From: Ceratodon purpureus
Lineage: Eukaryota > Streptophyta > Bryopsida > Pseudoditrichales > Ditrichaceae
Assembly: GCA_014871385.1 (NCBI GenBank)
Contig: CM026427.1
Span: 15,756,930 to 15,820,929 of the forward strand
Direction of reading: 5' to 3'
DNA: 64,000 bases
Shown here: one piece after another, positions 12,812 through 22,277 of the stretch
Position numbering within the stretch: position 1 is the stretch's first letter
Layout: each line of letters opens with the position of its first letter
Made by a program: the position numbers and the translations under genes
The notes under the pieces: model-generated
Databases searched by the model: none
Told to the model about the DNA's origin: nothing
Seen by the model: only the letters and a program-made list of their open reading frames with translations

Positions 12812-14510
12812 CTAGTAGGAAGGACCATGATTATTAAACAAGTTCTCTTATCTTCTCTATGGTACTTCGTATCCATTTGGCAAGGATCTGTTAAAGTACT
12901 GGAAAAGATTAGAAGCTTGCGTAGGAATTACTTATGGTCAGGGAAGGAGCACACTGCGAGGACTAGAGTGAGTTGGGAGGACTTTTGTGCCAAGAACATC
13001 TCTAAGAACCAAGCTTGTTTACTATATTGGAAAGGAGTGAGACTGGTAAGGGATGTGTGGAATAGTGGTGAAGGAAGAGTTAAAGAAGTAGATGAGATGA
13101 TTACTTATTTCAACTTACAGATGAGGAAGGAGGAATACTTTGACAACTATTGCTAGAAGTCGAAGATAGATTGGGACAGACACTAAGATCATCAGATGAA
13201 GTCCTTAGACCTGGCCAATGGATAGGGGCCTTTCTAGATAGTGAGAAGCAAGACCCTGAGCTAATTATGAGGACCTCTTTCAAATGGAACCCACCCACCA
13301 CAACAGATAGACAGAGTATAAAAAATCCAAGTGAGCCCATACCCATATACTCAATAGGCCCAAGATCTCGTATGCTATACAAGATGGACATGGAGGAAGG
13401 TATGTAGAAGCTAGCTAACTGGTCAGGGAGATTTAAGAGGGTGAGGGTTGCACAAATTGACAAGCATCAATCATCCAAGGTTGAGTACTTCCTTTATTAT
13501 AGTATCCCATGACAGTTAACATGTATAGACCCAACAATGTAGAAGTGGACATGTGGCACCACTTTTACCATGTACAGTTCTAAGAAAGGAAGGGAGATGT
13601 TATCCAACAGGGAGACTTTCAACAGATCAATCAAGGATAAACGGAAACATGAGGAGAACATCTCACATTAGGGAAAATATGGGGTCTGCAACGGGCCTTT
13701 GGGTTTCCCACGTGCCTCAAAATTTGGCCATGCCCGTGCACTTTATGTGCTGGCACCAATGGTGCCAGCAGGTCCCCAAATCGGCGTTTGGGGGGTCCAA
13801 CCAATCGCTGGCAGCGAAGGCGTGTGCCACTGCTGTCATCCCATTGGACAATAGCGGATTCTGTTGTCAGCGGGGCGGATTGTGTTGTTAGCGGGCAGGA
13901 TATCCACCAATGAGATTACTTAGAGAGGCATGCGTGGGCAGCAGTTCACCTACCTTCGGGCTGTCTTACAAGGCCCGTTGGAGACCCCATATTTCCCCTA
14001 ATGTTTGCCCCACAGTGGAAAGAGGTCTGGAAGGCCAATAGGAGCAAAATGGAAGCAGGGTTCATATGGTCAATTTGGCATCAAGCAGTAGCCACTAATT
14101 CTTGGAGATGTAAGTACAATCCAAGAATTGACAAATCATGCCGGATTTGCCCACTCAAGCTTGAGGAGTCATATATTCACTGTTTTTATGAGTGCATAAA
14201 TGCTAAGGAGGTATGGAACCACTGCTTTTATCAAATGCACATATTCCAAAAGGGAAGATGTAACCTCTCTCCCTCACAGAAGATGACCTTTGCCCAGTGC
14301 CTATTTGGACATGTTGTAAGATTTAGACGCAGAGGATTTGTGAAGTTATGGTCTTGGCTAAGAAGGGTGGGGTTATGGACAATTTGGAGAAGTGGCAACA
14401 GCCAGGTGTTTGAGGGTGCAAGATGGATTTGGGAATCAATGCTGGATTATGGAAGGATTGATCGGAGACGCACCCTAATAGCAGTTAATAGAGCAGAGTC
14501 AGAAGTATAG
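12812..14510 (+). pseudogene. LINE reverse transcriptase C-terminus, broken
   Basis: Remnant of the ORF2-type protein of a plant L1-like LINE. The frame open through 13156 carries the post-palm region with LRRNYLWSG. After a frame change the frame 13150-13407 continues, and 14010-14510 holds the zf-RVT domain followed by a tryptophan-rich tail (LWSWLRRVGLWTIWRSGN). The endonuclease and the catalytic YADD part of the reverse transcriptase are absent because of 5' truncation. A MITE separates the last segment. Confidence 0.85.
13671..13998. mobile_element. 328-bp TIR MITE nested in the LINE
   Basis: The ends are inverted: GGGAAAATATGGGGTCTGCA at the left, and the complement of GGGGAAATATGGGGTCTCCA at the right, both followed by ACGGGCC. 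Flanking TA dinucleotides (13669-13670 and 13999-14000) suggest a TA target duplication, although AT is equally readable. The interior is GC-richer than its surroundings and contains a small palindrome (CTGGCACCAATGGTGCCAG). No transposase. Confidence 0.8.
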
Positions 14511-14881
14511 ATTCAAAGTACACTTAGAGCATTTGACTCTAAATGGCTAAATAGAAATATATTTGGTCATAGAAGAGACCTTACAGTTAGGTGGAAACTA
14601 ATCCCTCCAGGTGGTATAATTCCTAACTGGTTGTGATGTTTTCTCTTTTACATGGTTTAGAAGTCAGAAGTCTGTCATCGCCCTCGACATTTGTCTGATG
14701 AGGGTTGTACTTTAAATTCTTTGCAATGAAATTCGTTCATTTGCTTCCAAAAAAAAAAAAAAAAACCATAGTGGATGGAAGTTTGGGTCTTGAAACCTCA
14801 CTCGTCATCCAAATGTTTTGGGGCTTATTTTGGTGACATTCTTTCTTTAAGCTATGAAGCTCCACATTGGTTTCTAGATCT

Positions 14882-14883
<2 letters not shown>

Positions 14884-14912
<29 letters not shown>

Positions 14913-14913
14913 C
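14884..14913. repeat. Poly-C tract of 30 bases
   Basis: An uninterrupted run of 30 C in the right part of repeat copy A. The matching place in copy B (about 18828) has GGGCCCCCC only. This is either real slippage expansion or an assembly artefact. Confidence 0.95.
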
Positions 14914-14968
14914 TAGTGTGCAAATGGCTCTATTCCTCTATTCCCTTCATCCACCATATGTAATTCAA

Positions 14969-16189
14969 GAAATTACCGCAAGAAATTTTGGAATTCCTCA
15001 TGGAATGGCAAGCAAATACAAAAGTTATGTCGTATTCTAGACAATAGTATACAATATATGCGTACTAGTGTATTGGTAAAAATATATTGTTTGATTGTTG
15101 AATCTCCAAGCCCCACATCATGTGTTGTTCATTGTAACTTTAGATGTCTCCATCCTATTGACAATCAAATCACACCATCCCAAAATGATTTTTGAAGCAA
15201 CTCTCTTGGGAGGGATCTTTGAAGGGGATTATTCCAAAATGAACTTTGAATTCTTTTAATTAAGTTGAAGTGGCCGACAAAAACATAACATAATTGATTC
15301 ATGCACTTGATTACCTATTGGAAATTAGACCAACCCAGAGATTATTCTACTAGAATCTTCTTTTTGCAAACCACACTAGGCTACATCACTTCCAGATGAG
15401 ATGCCAGACGTCTTTCCAAGGGCCACCATTATTTTCCATTATGTTTGAACGTACTACATGCACTTGTCACATTCAAACGTATTATTGGAGGGTGCCCCTA
15501 AATTCCCACTTTGTTCTTAAATGGAAAAAAAGAGTAAGTAGGAGCGTATACAAGTATTCTATGACCAGAACAACTGGCATAGGAGGATCAATGCGTAAAT
15601 GTCAACGAAGAATGAATATGCCTTCAAGGAAAAAGAATGAATAATTGTTCGTCAACAATGACTTGCTATAAGAACAAATATGGCCGCCTTGACAGTGGTT
15701 CAAGAATTGCATGAAAATGTGTCATATCAAAAGGTTAGGTAAAAAAAAGAAATCAATAGCAAGTCAAGTAGATGGCAAAATGAATGAAAGAATGAATGAA
15801 TGGATGATTGTTCATGGAAAAAGTGCTTGTACATAAGTGAGTACATTATTGAAAATTATCTATTGAATTGATTGTTTCATATGAATAGTGCCCCTCTCTA
15901 CTTTGGCTAAAAATGCCACATGTAGAAAATGTAAGAAAGACATTGATAGAAAAACCATACGCATGGTGCAAAGAGGCGCCACATCAACAACCTTCATGGA
16001 TAGAAAATGTATTAGGGGCTTTGAAACAACAATGGTTTTATTAATTTTCACTAAGTGGATATTATGCTGACCATGTTTACAAGCACCCAATCCTAAATTC
16101 ATCTACACAATACTTGTGATATCTTTGACCATTAAAGGAAGATTGGCTTTTAGAAAAACCTTTGATTATTCTCCTACAAGTCAAATTCA
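14969..16189. other. Intergenic, nothing recognised
   Basis: Short frames on both strands (for example 15396-15644 and 15888-16070) show no domain. A short GAATGAAT microsatellite lies near 15780-15803. Confidence 0.5.
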
Positions 16190-16630
16190 TTCAAATTTGA
16201 GGTCAATTTATTCATCACTTATACCAGTAATTATTCAAGTTTTCGCTTGGGTAGATCACTTGGTGTATTTTAGAAACGACGTGCGGGATAATTTAGGGAG
16301 GATTAAATACTTTTGACATAAAAATTATAAAGGAATTTCAAATAATGAAGGGGCCATTAAATGTAGACAATCCCATTATAAGTAATTTAGATGGGCATTA
16401 AACACGGGCCATTATTATTTTTTTAAATAAAATAAGAGCTGAGTGCCTAGGATCCTAGGGGGTGTTATTAGTATGCTGTGTTAATGGGTCTAGGATTGGC
16501 GGGAATGGATGGAATTTGGGATTTCTGTTTGCGCGGGAAAGGATGAAAAGTGGAAATGGAAGTCCTTGGAGTCGTCTTCCCACGCTGGATTCCAGGCGAC
16601 TAGGGTTTCAGGTGGTCTTTCCTGCGCCTC

Positions 16631-16963
16631 TTGGGTTTTGTGTCTCCTAAGATTGGTTTAGGGTGTTTTGGAAGTGTGTTTTGCTTTGATAACTGTTTAG
16701 AATTTCGGGATCCCATCGTCTGTGGATATAGCAGATTTGGGTTCCATTTGGTTCTAGTTATGGCTTTGCAGGTGAAGATTTGGACCTTGGAAGAGGAGTT
16801 CACGGTGCCGCAATATTTCAGCAAAGTGAAAGTACTTCCGGAGGAAAAATACGCCTCTCTTCAGGTTTGGTTGGAGGAGAAGGCAAAGTGTACTAAAAAA
16901 TTAAATTTTATTACTTATAAGGAAAATAGACAGCAATTAATTGCAGTGACTTCAGAAATATAA
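16631..16963 (+). pseudogene. Possible captured gene fragment inside the hAT-like element
   Basis: The frame reads MALQ, then a possible acceptor TTGCAG, then VKIWTLEEEFTVPQYFSKVK and VLPEEKYASLQVWLEEKAK. The amino-acid texture looks like protein rather than noise, and the 16460-16760 stretch is GC-richer, like a 5' gene end. I do not recognise the protein. It is incomplete and lies wholly between element ends, so if real it is transduced debris. Confidence 0.35.
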
Positions 16964-17002
16964 GTAATGATAGGGTGTGAGAAAATAGGCCATGTTTGAG
17001 AA

Positions 17003-17868
17003 TTAACCCCTAAAGTTCTAAGGGTATTTTTCATCAAAACTGCCTCAAAACAGCCCTCTTCAAAGCAAGGTGGATTTTGCAAACTTGGGGTCTTTTTTAG
17101 AACATCTAACCGTAAGATCTTGTAGCTAACTTCTATGTCTACATGTCCACCAAATCTCACACAGTCATTCTTCACCAATTGCAAGATCGTAACGTTCAAA
17201 GTAGAAAAACAAGTTTTTTTTCCCTGCAAAAAAAGGGGACAATTGAGTTTTGAAGGCTCAAAAAACCATTTTTTTGCATTATGGATTTTGGGGGTTTTGA
17301 TGCACGTCAAAGAAGACTAAGTTAGCTAATTGTACTAAGAAAGTTATATTCAGAAAAGTTGTGGAAAGTTGCCAAAAAAATCATTTTCCGCTAAGGGATA
17401 TACTGAAATTCACAAACAAAGGCCGTTTTCGGACAATAAAAATAGCATATAAACAATTTGGATTAAAAATCCGAACCGTGGGAACATGCTCTACTGCCTT
17501 CTCTATAAACAGAGATTTTTATTTTTGAAAAATATCAAAATCTCAATTTTTGGTGGAATTTCAAAGTTTCGTCTTTGGGCAGATTTTGGCAATTTTGGGC
17601 AATTTTGGGCAGTTTTAAGCAGAATTTGCTGCATTCACAGTGGCTTAGAAAAATTCAGCAGCTGCCCAACGAGCAGCGTTTGACACTTAAACCTTCATAA
17701 CTTTTGATCCCGATGTCGGAATTGAAAAATAAAAATACCCACACGAAGATCTCCAAACGGCCCACCTTCAATAAAAATTTCAGAAAATCCTGATATAAAT
17801 TGCATTCATAGGTACATGCCCAAATTCCAAAAAAGCCCAAATGTGGCAGATTGTCCTTTAGGGGTTAA
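17003..17868. mobile_element. TTAACCCC-family TIR element, copy 2 (nested)
   Basis: The ends are TTAACCCCTAAAG and CTTTAGGGGTTAA, 866 bp apart. It has the same terminus as copies 1 and 3 and shares the ACCGTAAGATCTT block, but the interior has diverged more. It is nested inside the hAT-like element. No transposase. Confidence 0.75.
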
Positions 17869-18895
17869 ATAATTATAGGGGACATTTAATTCATGCCTTA
17901 GAGGTAAATAGCCCCCAAACAAATAACCCCCACCCGCACGTGGTGCACAAAAACACTAAATACTGATATACCCGAGAGTTTTCGAAACCATGTACGATAC
18001 TTTAAATGTTGTTTTGACCGCTTCTAGAGCCAAAATTATTTCCTGCAATGATTGATCGACTTGTCATGATGGCCCCATAGAAATTTTGTATCAATTTCAT
18101 GTGATACTTCAAGAACTCGTTTGAGTTGATTTTGCTTAATAAGCACTTATGCAACCTAATATGGGTTTGTTAAAAACTTCCAAACTATGGGTTTAAAATC
18201 CTAACTGGCCAAGTTCAACTTGCCTGAACTAGACTCTATGTGCAGGCCTAATTAGGCTTGGTCATGAATGAAAAGCACCTACTGTTGCTTTAGAGATGTG
18301 GTTTGAAATTAGGTGCTTTTAACTCCACGACCAACAGCCCAAGATGGTAGGAAAATTCTTATATGACTAGATTCAATCTAGCTCCACTAGGCTTCACGTG
18401 CGGGCCCTGTTAGTTGGACCTGGTCAAGAATAAAATCCACCTCCTCTCGCTTTAGGAATGTGGTTGATAGCAGGCGCTGTTAGTTGGATCTGGTCAAGAA
18501 TAAAATCCACCTCCTGTCGCTTTAGGAATGTGGTTGATAGCAGGTGCTTCTACCAGCCAACCAATGAATCAAGATAGTACAAGAATGGGCAGATTGGTAC
18601 TGGCGCAACTCACGGGACCACATGTGCGTTCCAAAATGACGATCTGAGTTTGCTACTGCAATCTAGGGGGCTCCATGTGCCGTGTGCAGGTGTGCAAGAA
18701 AACCATAGTGGATGGAAGTTTGGGTCTTGAAACCTCACTCGTCATCCAAAATTAATGTTTTGGGGCTTATTTTGGTGACATTCTTTCTTTAAGCTATGAA
18801 GCTCCATATTGGTTTCTAGATCTTGGGCCCCCCAATAGTGTACAAATGGCTCTATTCCCCTATTCCCCTCATCCACCGTATGTAATTCAAGAAGC

Positions 18896-19800
18896 AACGG
18901 CATAGAATGGTGCATTCACATGTGTGAAATCGTACCGCTGATATTGGAATGGACTAGTGACATTTTGGAAACATCGAATAGGCTACGGATCTTTAAGCAC
19001 CTATCCTATGCCCTAGTCCTATTCGGGGTAAGAGATAAGGACGAAGTCACCCATCTACACGCCACCATAGCAACTAGTACTTTCAGTAGTAAATACTCTA
19101 GTACTGCCCCAATAAAAACCATCTACCACCAACGTTACTTACGAAAATGACCCAAGTCACTACGATTCAGACATATCCCCACTCATAAACACAGCACAGC
19201 TTGCATGAGTGACCTCCCGCTCCCTCCAAAACCATGCCAGCACCCCCAACCTCCAACAAGACAGGCGGAACGCAGAACTGCCCCAAACCTTCCTTTCCGT
19301 TACCTCCCATCCTGTGGCGCCCCTTTCCACTTTCCCCCATGACTTCACTCCCTGTCCCGAAACCCATACCCGCCCAATACTTCTACTATACCCAAGAGTC
19401 CCCACTCTATACCCGCTCAATACTCAACCAGTACTACCCATATACCCGCTAAATACCCGGATCACTCATGACACATACATCGGGATTGGTGTCCAAAAGC
19501 GAGGAGACTCATTTCCATGAGTCGAGCTCGTGATGACATCGCGGGTCGCGAATTAGGGTTCCATGAGTGCTTACGAAGATACAGAAAACACACACATAGA
19601 CACATCGACACAGGTACGGACAACGCTGGTCGACTGGATTCGGAGTGACCGCTGACGACGCACTAACGCGATTTGCGATGATCGATCGATCGTACCACCA
19701 TGTTATCATTTGCTCCCCTCCCCGCGCAGTGCGCACTTAACTCGCATAAGTTAGAACATCTGCCAACTTACCATGCTCATGGCGTATAAAGCGTAGGATA
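18896..19800. other. Intergenic, C-rich simple region
   Basis: 19300-19465 is rich in CCC and repeats a TACCCGCTCAATAC-like phrase, giving open frames on both strands that look like low-complexity shadows. No gene was identified. Confidence 0.5.
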
Positions 19801-19839
19801 TAGGATGTAGGTGATCACTTATTTTATGAATTATTGTGG

Positions 19840-22277
19840 AGAGAGGAGGGAGGGAGGCAGAGGGAGGCATTCATTGCTTTGGTGTTCCGGGATTTGGCAG
19901 GCTGCCAGTGGCCGAGTGGCGGAGCGTGGGAGCGTCGTCAGCCATTTGGATTTGAGAATTTCGTGGTGGATTGGAGATGGTGAGTTTGCGCTTTTGTTGG
20001 ATTTGTTGCAGTGATGCGGCATTTGGTGATGGTTTTTGGTAGTTGCAGTTGCTGGTTGCAGTTGGAGGTGGAGGTGGTGACTTGTGTTGTGGATTGTTGG
20101 GATGTGTGCAGGGATGGAGGGAGGGAGGTGCATTTTTGTGAGGAGTTCGTTGTGAGGAGAGTCGTGTTTGTGTGAATTCTGGTTTGGGAGTGAGTGGGGG
20201 AGTGGGAGTGGGAGAGGGAGAGGGAGGGGTGGAGTTTGGTGGCGGTTTGGAGAGGTGCGCTGGTGTTGAAGGCGGTTTCGAGCTCGGCTTCGATCTGGTG
20301 GAGTGACCGGCACGGTTTGCGTCCAATTTCGGAGGTGCTAAGGAGAACCTAATTCGATTCTTAAGTGGGAGCGGTTTGGTAGTCTGGAGAGGAGTTCACG
20401 TGCTGCGTATGGACAGGTAGGTTGATGTGTTTCCAGTCACGTTTGGCTTGTTGGAGTGAGCTTCTTGGTGAGGGCGGGGAGAGGGAGTGGGAGTGAGAGG
20501 GAGAGGGGTTTTGGTGTAAGCTCTTGCTGCTGACTTAGCCATTTTAATTCTTAGTTTATGTGAGTGGTTTAGGCGCTCTTGGGAGTGAGAGATGGAGTTT
20601 CATGACATATGAGGTCGCGCTTGAGCTCACCTTCGATCTGTTGGAGTTTAGCTTATAGGGAGAATGAGCAGAGGACATTGTGAGTGTACGTTTGATGTTT
20701 TGGAGTGAGTGTGGGGGTGAGAGTGAAGTGATCTCAGCGGTGTGAGCGAATGCAGAGTGGATTATGGTCAATTCGTCTCGGGTGGAGAGGTTTGCAGTAG
20801 AGATGAGAACTTAGACAGAGAGTGGCAGTGCGTTGGGTTCCGATCGTTGCTTGGTTGCGACGTTCGCGTTGTTGTTGATTAAGCAGGCGCTTGCTGTTGG
20901 ATTTTGGTGGAGTTTTGGTGTGTTAGGCGCTTGGTTTGGAGAGTGGGAAGGTTGTGAATGAGGTATGCAGGAGAGCTTTAGCAGAGGTTTGCTGGTAGAA
21001 GGGAGTTGTGATTGTGGAGTCATTTTGAGGGTGCAGAGGTGAGGTGTGTTGTTGAACTTCGTTGTTGTTTTGTACTGCGGTAGGTGGAAGCACATGCGTG
21101 AGTGTTGTGCGAGGCTAGGGTTCTTAACAGTGTGCGTTCTGGTGCTGTAATTGTGGTAGCAGCTTCTGCTGCTGCTTCGATTGCCTACCTTTAGTTGCTT
21201 TGTTAGTTGCAGTGTCGATGACTAATTTGTTGAACTTTCACCGTTAGGACAGCGAGAACCGCTAGGATAGCTTCTTGCTTGGTTTGAGAGAAGTCATGAT
21301 CAGAGGAATTATTGGTTCTTCTTCTCTGGAGCCATCAGTTCGTATTTGGGAGCTGTGCTGCACCTTGCGCCTCCCATTTTGCTTCATGATTGATGCCAGG
21401 CTAGCAATATTAGAAATTAAGTACTTGTCTCCGCATTTTAGCCGCATCATTGGAATTCTCCCCGTCCCCCCGGGATGCGTGTTACGAGATAATGTTATTC
21501 TGTTGTGAATGCAATTTGGATTGAGGTCTGGCATTACTCGTCGTGTACGTTATCCTTAGTTATCCTCGTCGTGTACGTTTTGGCCCCAGTTGTTTCGTCG
21601 CAGTTTGCTCGCAAATTGTGTAGATTTTTGTGTGGAAAACAGGTTTTAGAGCAGTGTTTTGTTGTGCGGTTAGAGGTTAAGGTTCCGCTCCAGCTCTGTG
21701 TAGCTTCATAGCAGGCGATTTGAAGTTTTATGATTTCCCGTAGTTCTTACACCGTCGTTGTCGGGACTTTTTATAGTAGTCTGTGTATCCTGATTTTCGA
21801 GGTGGTATCCAAGTGAGAGAGTCCCTTTTTGTGAGTATCTCATAATTGCTCAGAGTTGATGGAGGCAGAAAGGTTTCGAGGGAATCCATGAATACGGAAG
21901 TAGTTCTGTGTACGTGTAGTAACGAATTATCTGTATTCTATGCAGGTGTTGAAGGTGTGGAGATTTTTCGTATCGCCATTTTCTAGACTGATCATCATTT
22001 AATGAAGTGGTTTTATGCACCAGAGCTTCACACTTCCGAAGCTTGAAGCCCCGTGTCCTGCCTGCTTATTCAGGATACACATGGCTCCCGATACACAGGA
22101 GCCTGGTGATCAAGCCCACGACTTATATAATAGGGTGCTTCTGTAGCTCAAGACAAGGGTGGGTAGTTTTGTGATAAGATTTTGCTATCAACATGTGCTC
22201 AGCGTCTACAAGGTCATGAAAATACCCTCGCTGCTTCACATGAAAATTTTGAGGTAGTTGTTGAACTCAATATAGAC
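19840..22277 (+). promoter_or_regulatory. Upstream/5'-UTR region of the SRA gene, purine- and G-rich
   Basis: Over 2.4 kb of TG/GA-rich sequence precedes the SRA gene. Around 20180-20235 the + strand carries closely spaced G runs (GGGAGTGGGAGTGGGAGAGGG) that could form a G-quadruplex. Candidate splice signals (GACAG|GTAGGT near 20417, TATGCAG near 21944, TTATTCAG near 22072) suggest untranslated exons. An ATG at 22081 opens a 21-codon frame that ends before the main frame: either an upstream ORF or, if a weak donor after 22134 joins 22203, the true N-terminus. Confidence 0.45.

Larger units (their letters stand above)
12812..14761 (+). mobile_element. 5'-truncated LINE with 15-bp target duplication and poly-A
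   Basis: The element sits between two copies of AAAACCATAGTGGAT (12797-12811 and 14762-14776); copy B of the host repeat has the uninterrupted site. It begins inside the reverse-transcriptase C-terminal region (GRTMIIKQVLLSSLWY, then KIRSLRRNYLWSG, frame from about 12812 to 13156). It ends with a zf-RVT zinc-binding domain (SCRICPLKLEESYIHCFYEC, about 14127-14186) and a run of about 17 A. This is the classical product of target-primed reverse transcription. In-frame stops, a frame change near 13150 and the MITE at 13671-13998 leave it dead. Confidence 0.9.
12028..14968. repeat. Unknown ~970-bp repeat, copy A (interrupted by a LINE)
   Basis: Two parts, 12028-12811 and 14777-14968, match copy B (16190-16245 plus 17985-18895) almost base for base. 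They contain an internal 71-72-bp tandem duplication (about 12501-12642) with the phrase GGTCAAGAATAAAATCCACC. No open frame, LTR or TIR is apparent, so the repeat class is unknown. The split is explained by a LINE insertion at 12812-14761. Confidence 0.85.
16246..17976. mobile_element. hAT-like non-autonomous element with 8-bp target duplication
   Basis: It is flanked by AGTTTTCG on both sides (16238-16245 and 17977-17984), an 8-bp duplication typical of hAT. The ends are imperfect inverted repeats of about 43 bp: CTTGGGTAGATCAC on the left and the complement of CTCGGGTATATCAG on the right, with a shared ACGTGCGGG further in. No transposase is present. It contains a coding-like stretch (16759-16963, MALQVKIWTLEEEFTVPQYF and on) that may be a captured gene fragment, and it has itself been entered by the TIR element at 17003-17868. 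Confidence 0.8.
16190..18895. repeat. Unknown ~970-bp repeat, copy B (interrupted by a hAT-like element)
   Basis: The segments 16190-16245 and 17985-18895 are homologous to copy A, including the 71-72-bp internal tandem duplication (about 18404-18546). The join is contiguous in copy A (AAGTTTTCAAAACCAT) and split here by 1731 bp. No coding capacity. The ends are near ATTCAAATTTGAGGTC and GTAATTCAAGAA. Confidence 0.85.

Noticed and set aside
13553..13891. 112-codon plus-strand frame
   Set aside because: It lies mostly inside the MITE at 13671-13998 and has no similarity I can see; it is a chance frame in GC-richer DNA.
19831..20326. Two overlapping 150-160-codon minus-strand frames, rich in Pro/Ser/Thr
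   Set aside because: They are the complement of a G/GA-rich simple sequence upstream of the SRA gene; low complexity alone keeps them open and there is no domain or initiation context.
22081..22143. ATG at 22081 as the certain start of the SRA protein
   Set aside because: It needs a weak GTGCTT donor after 22134 to join 22203; a stop follows at 22144 otherwise. Kept as an alternative, not the main call.
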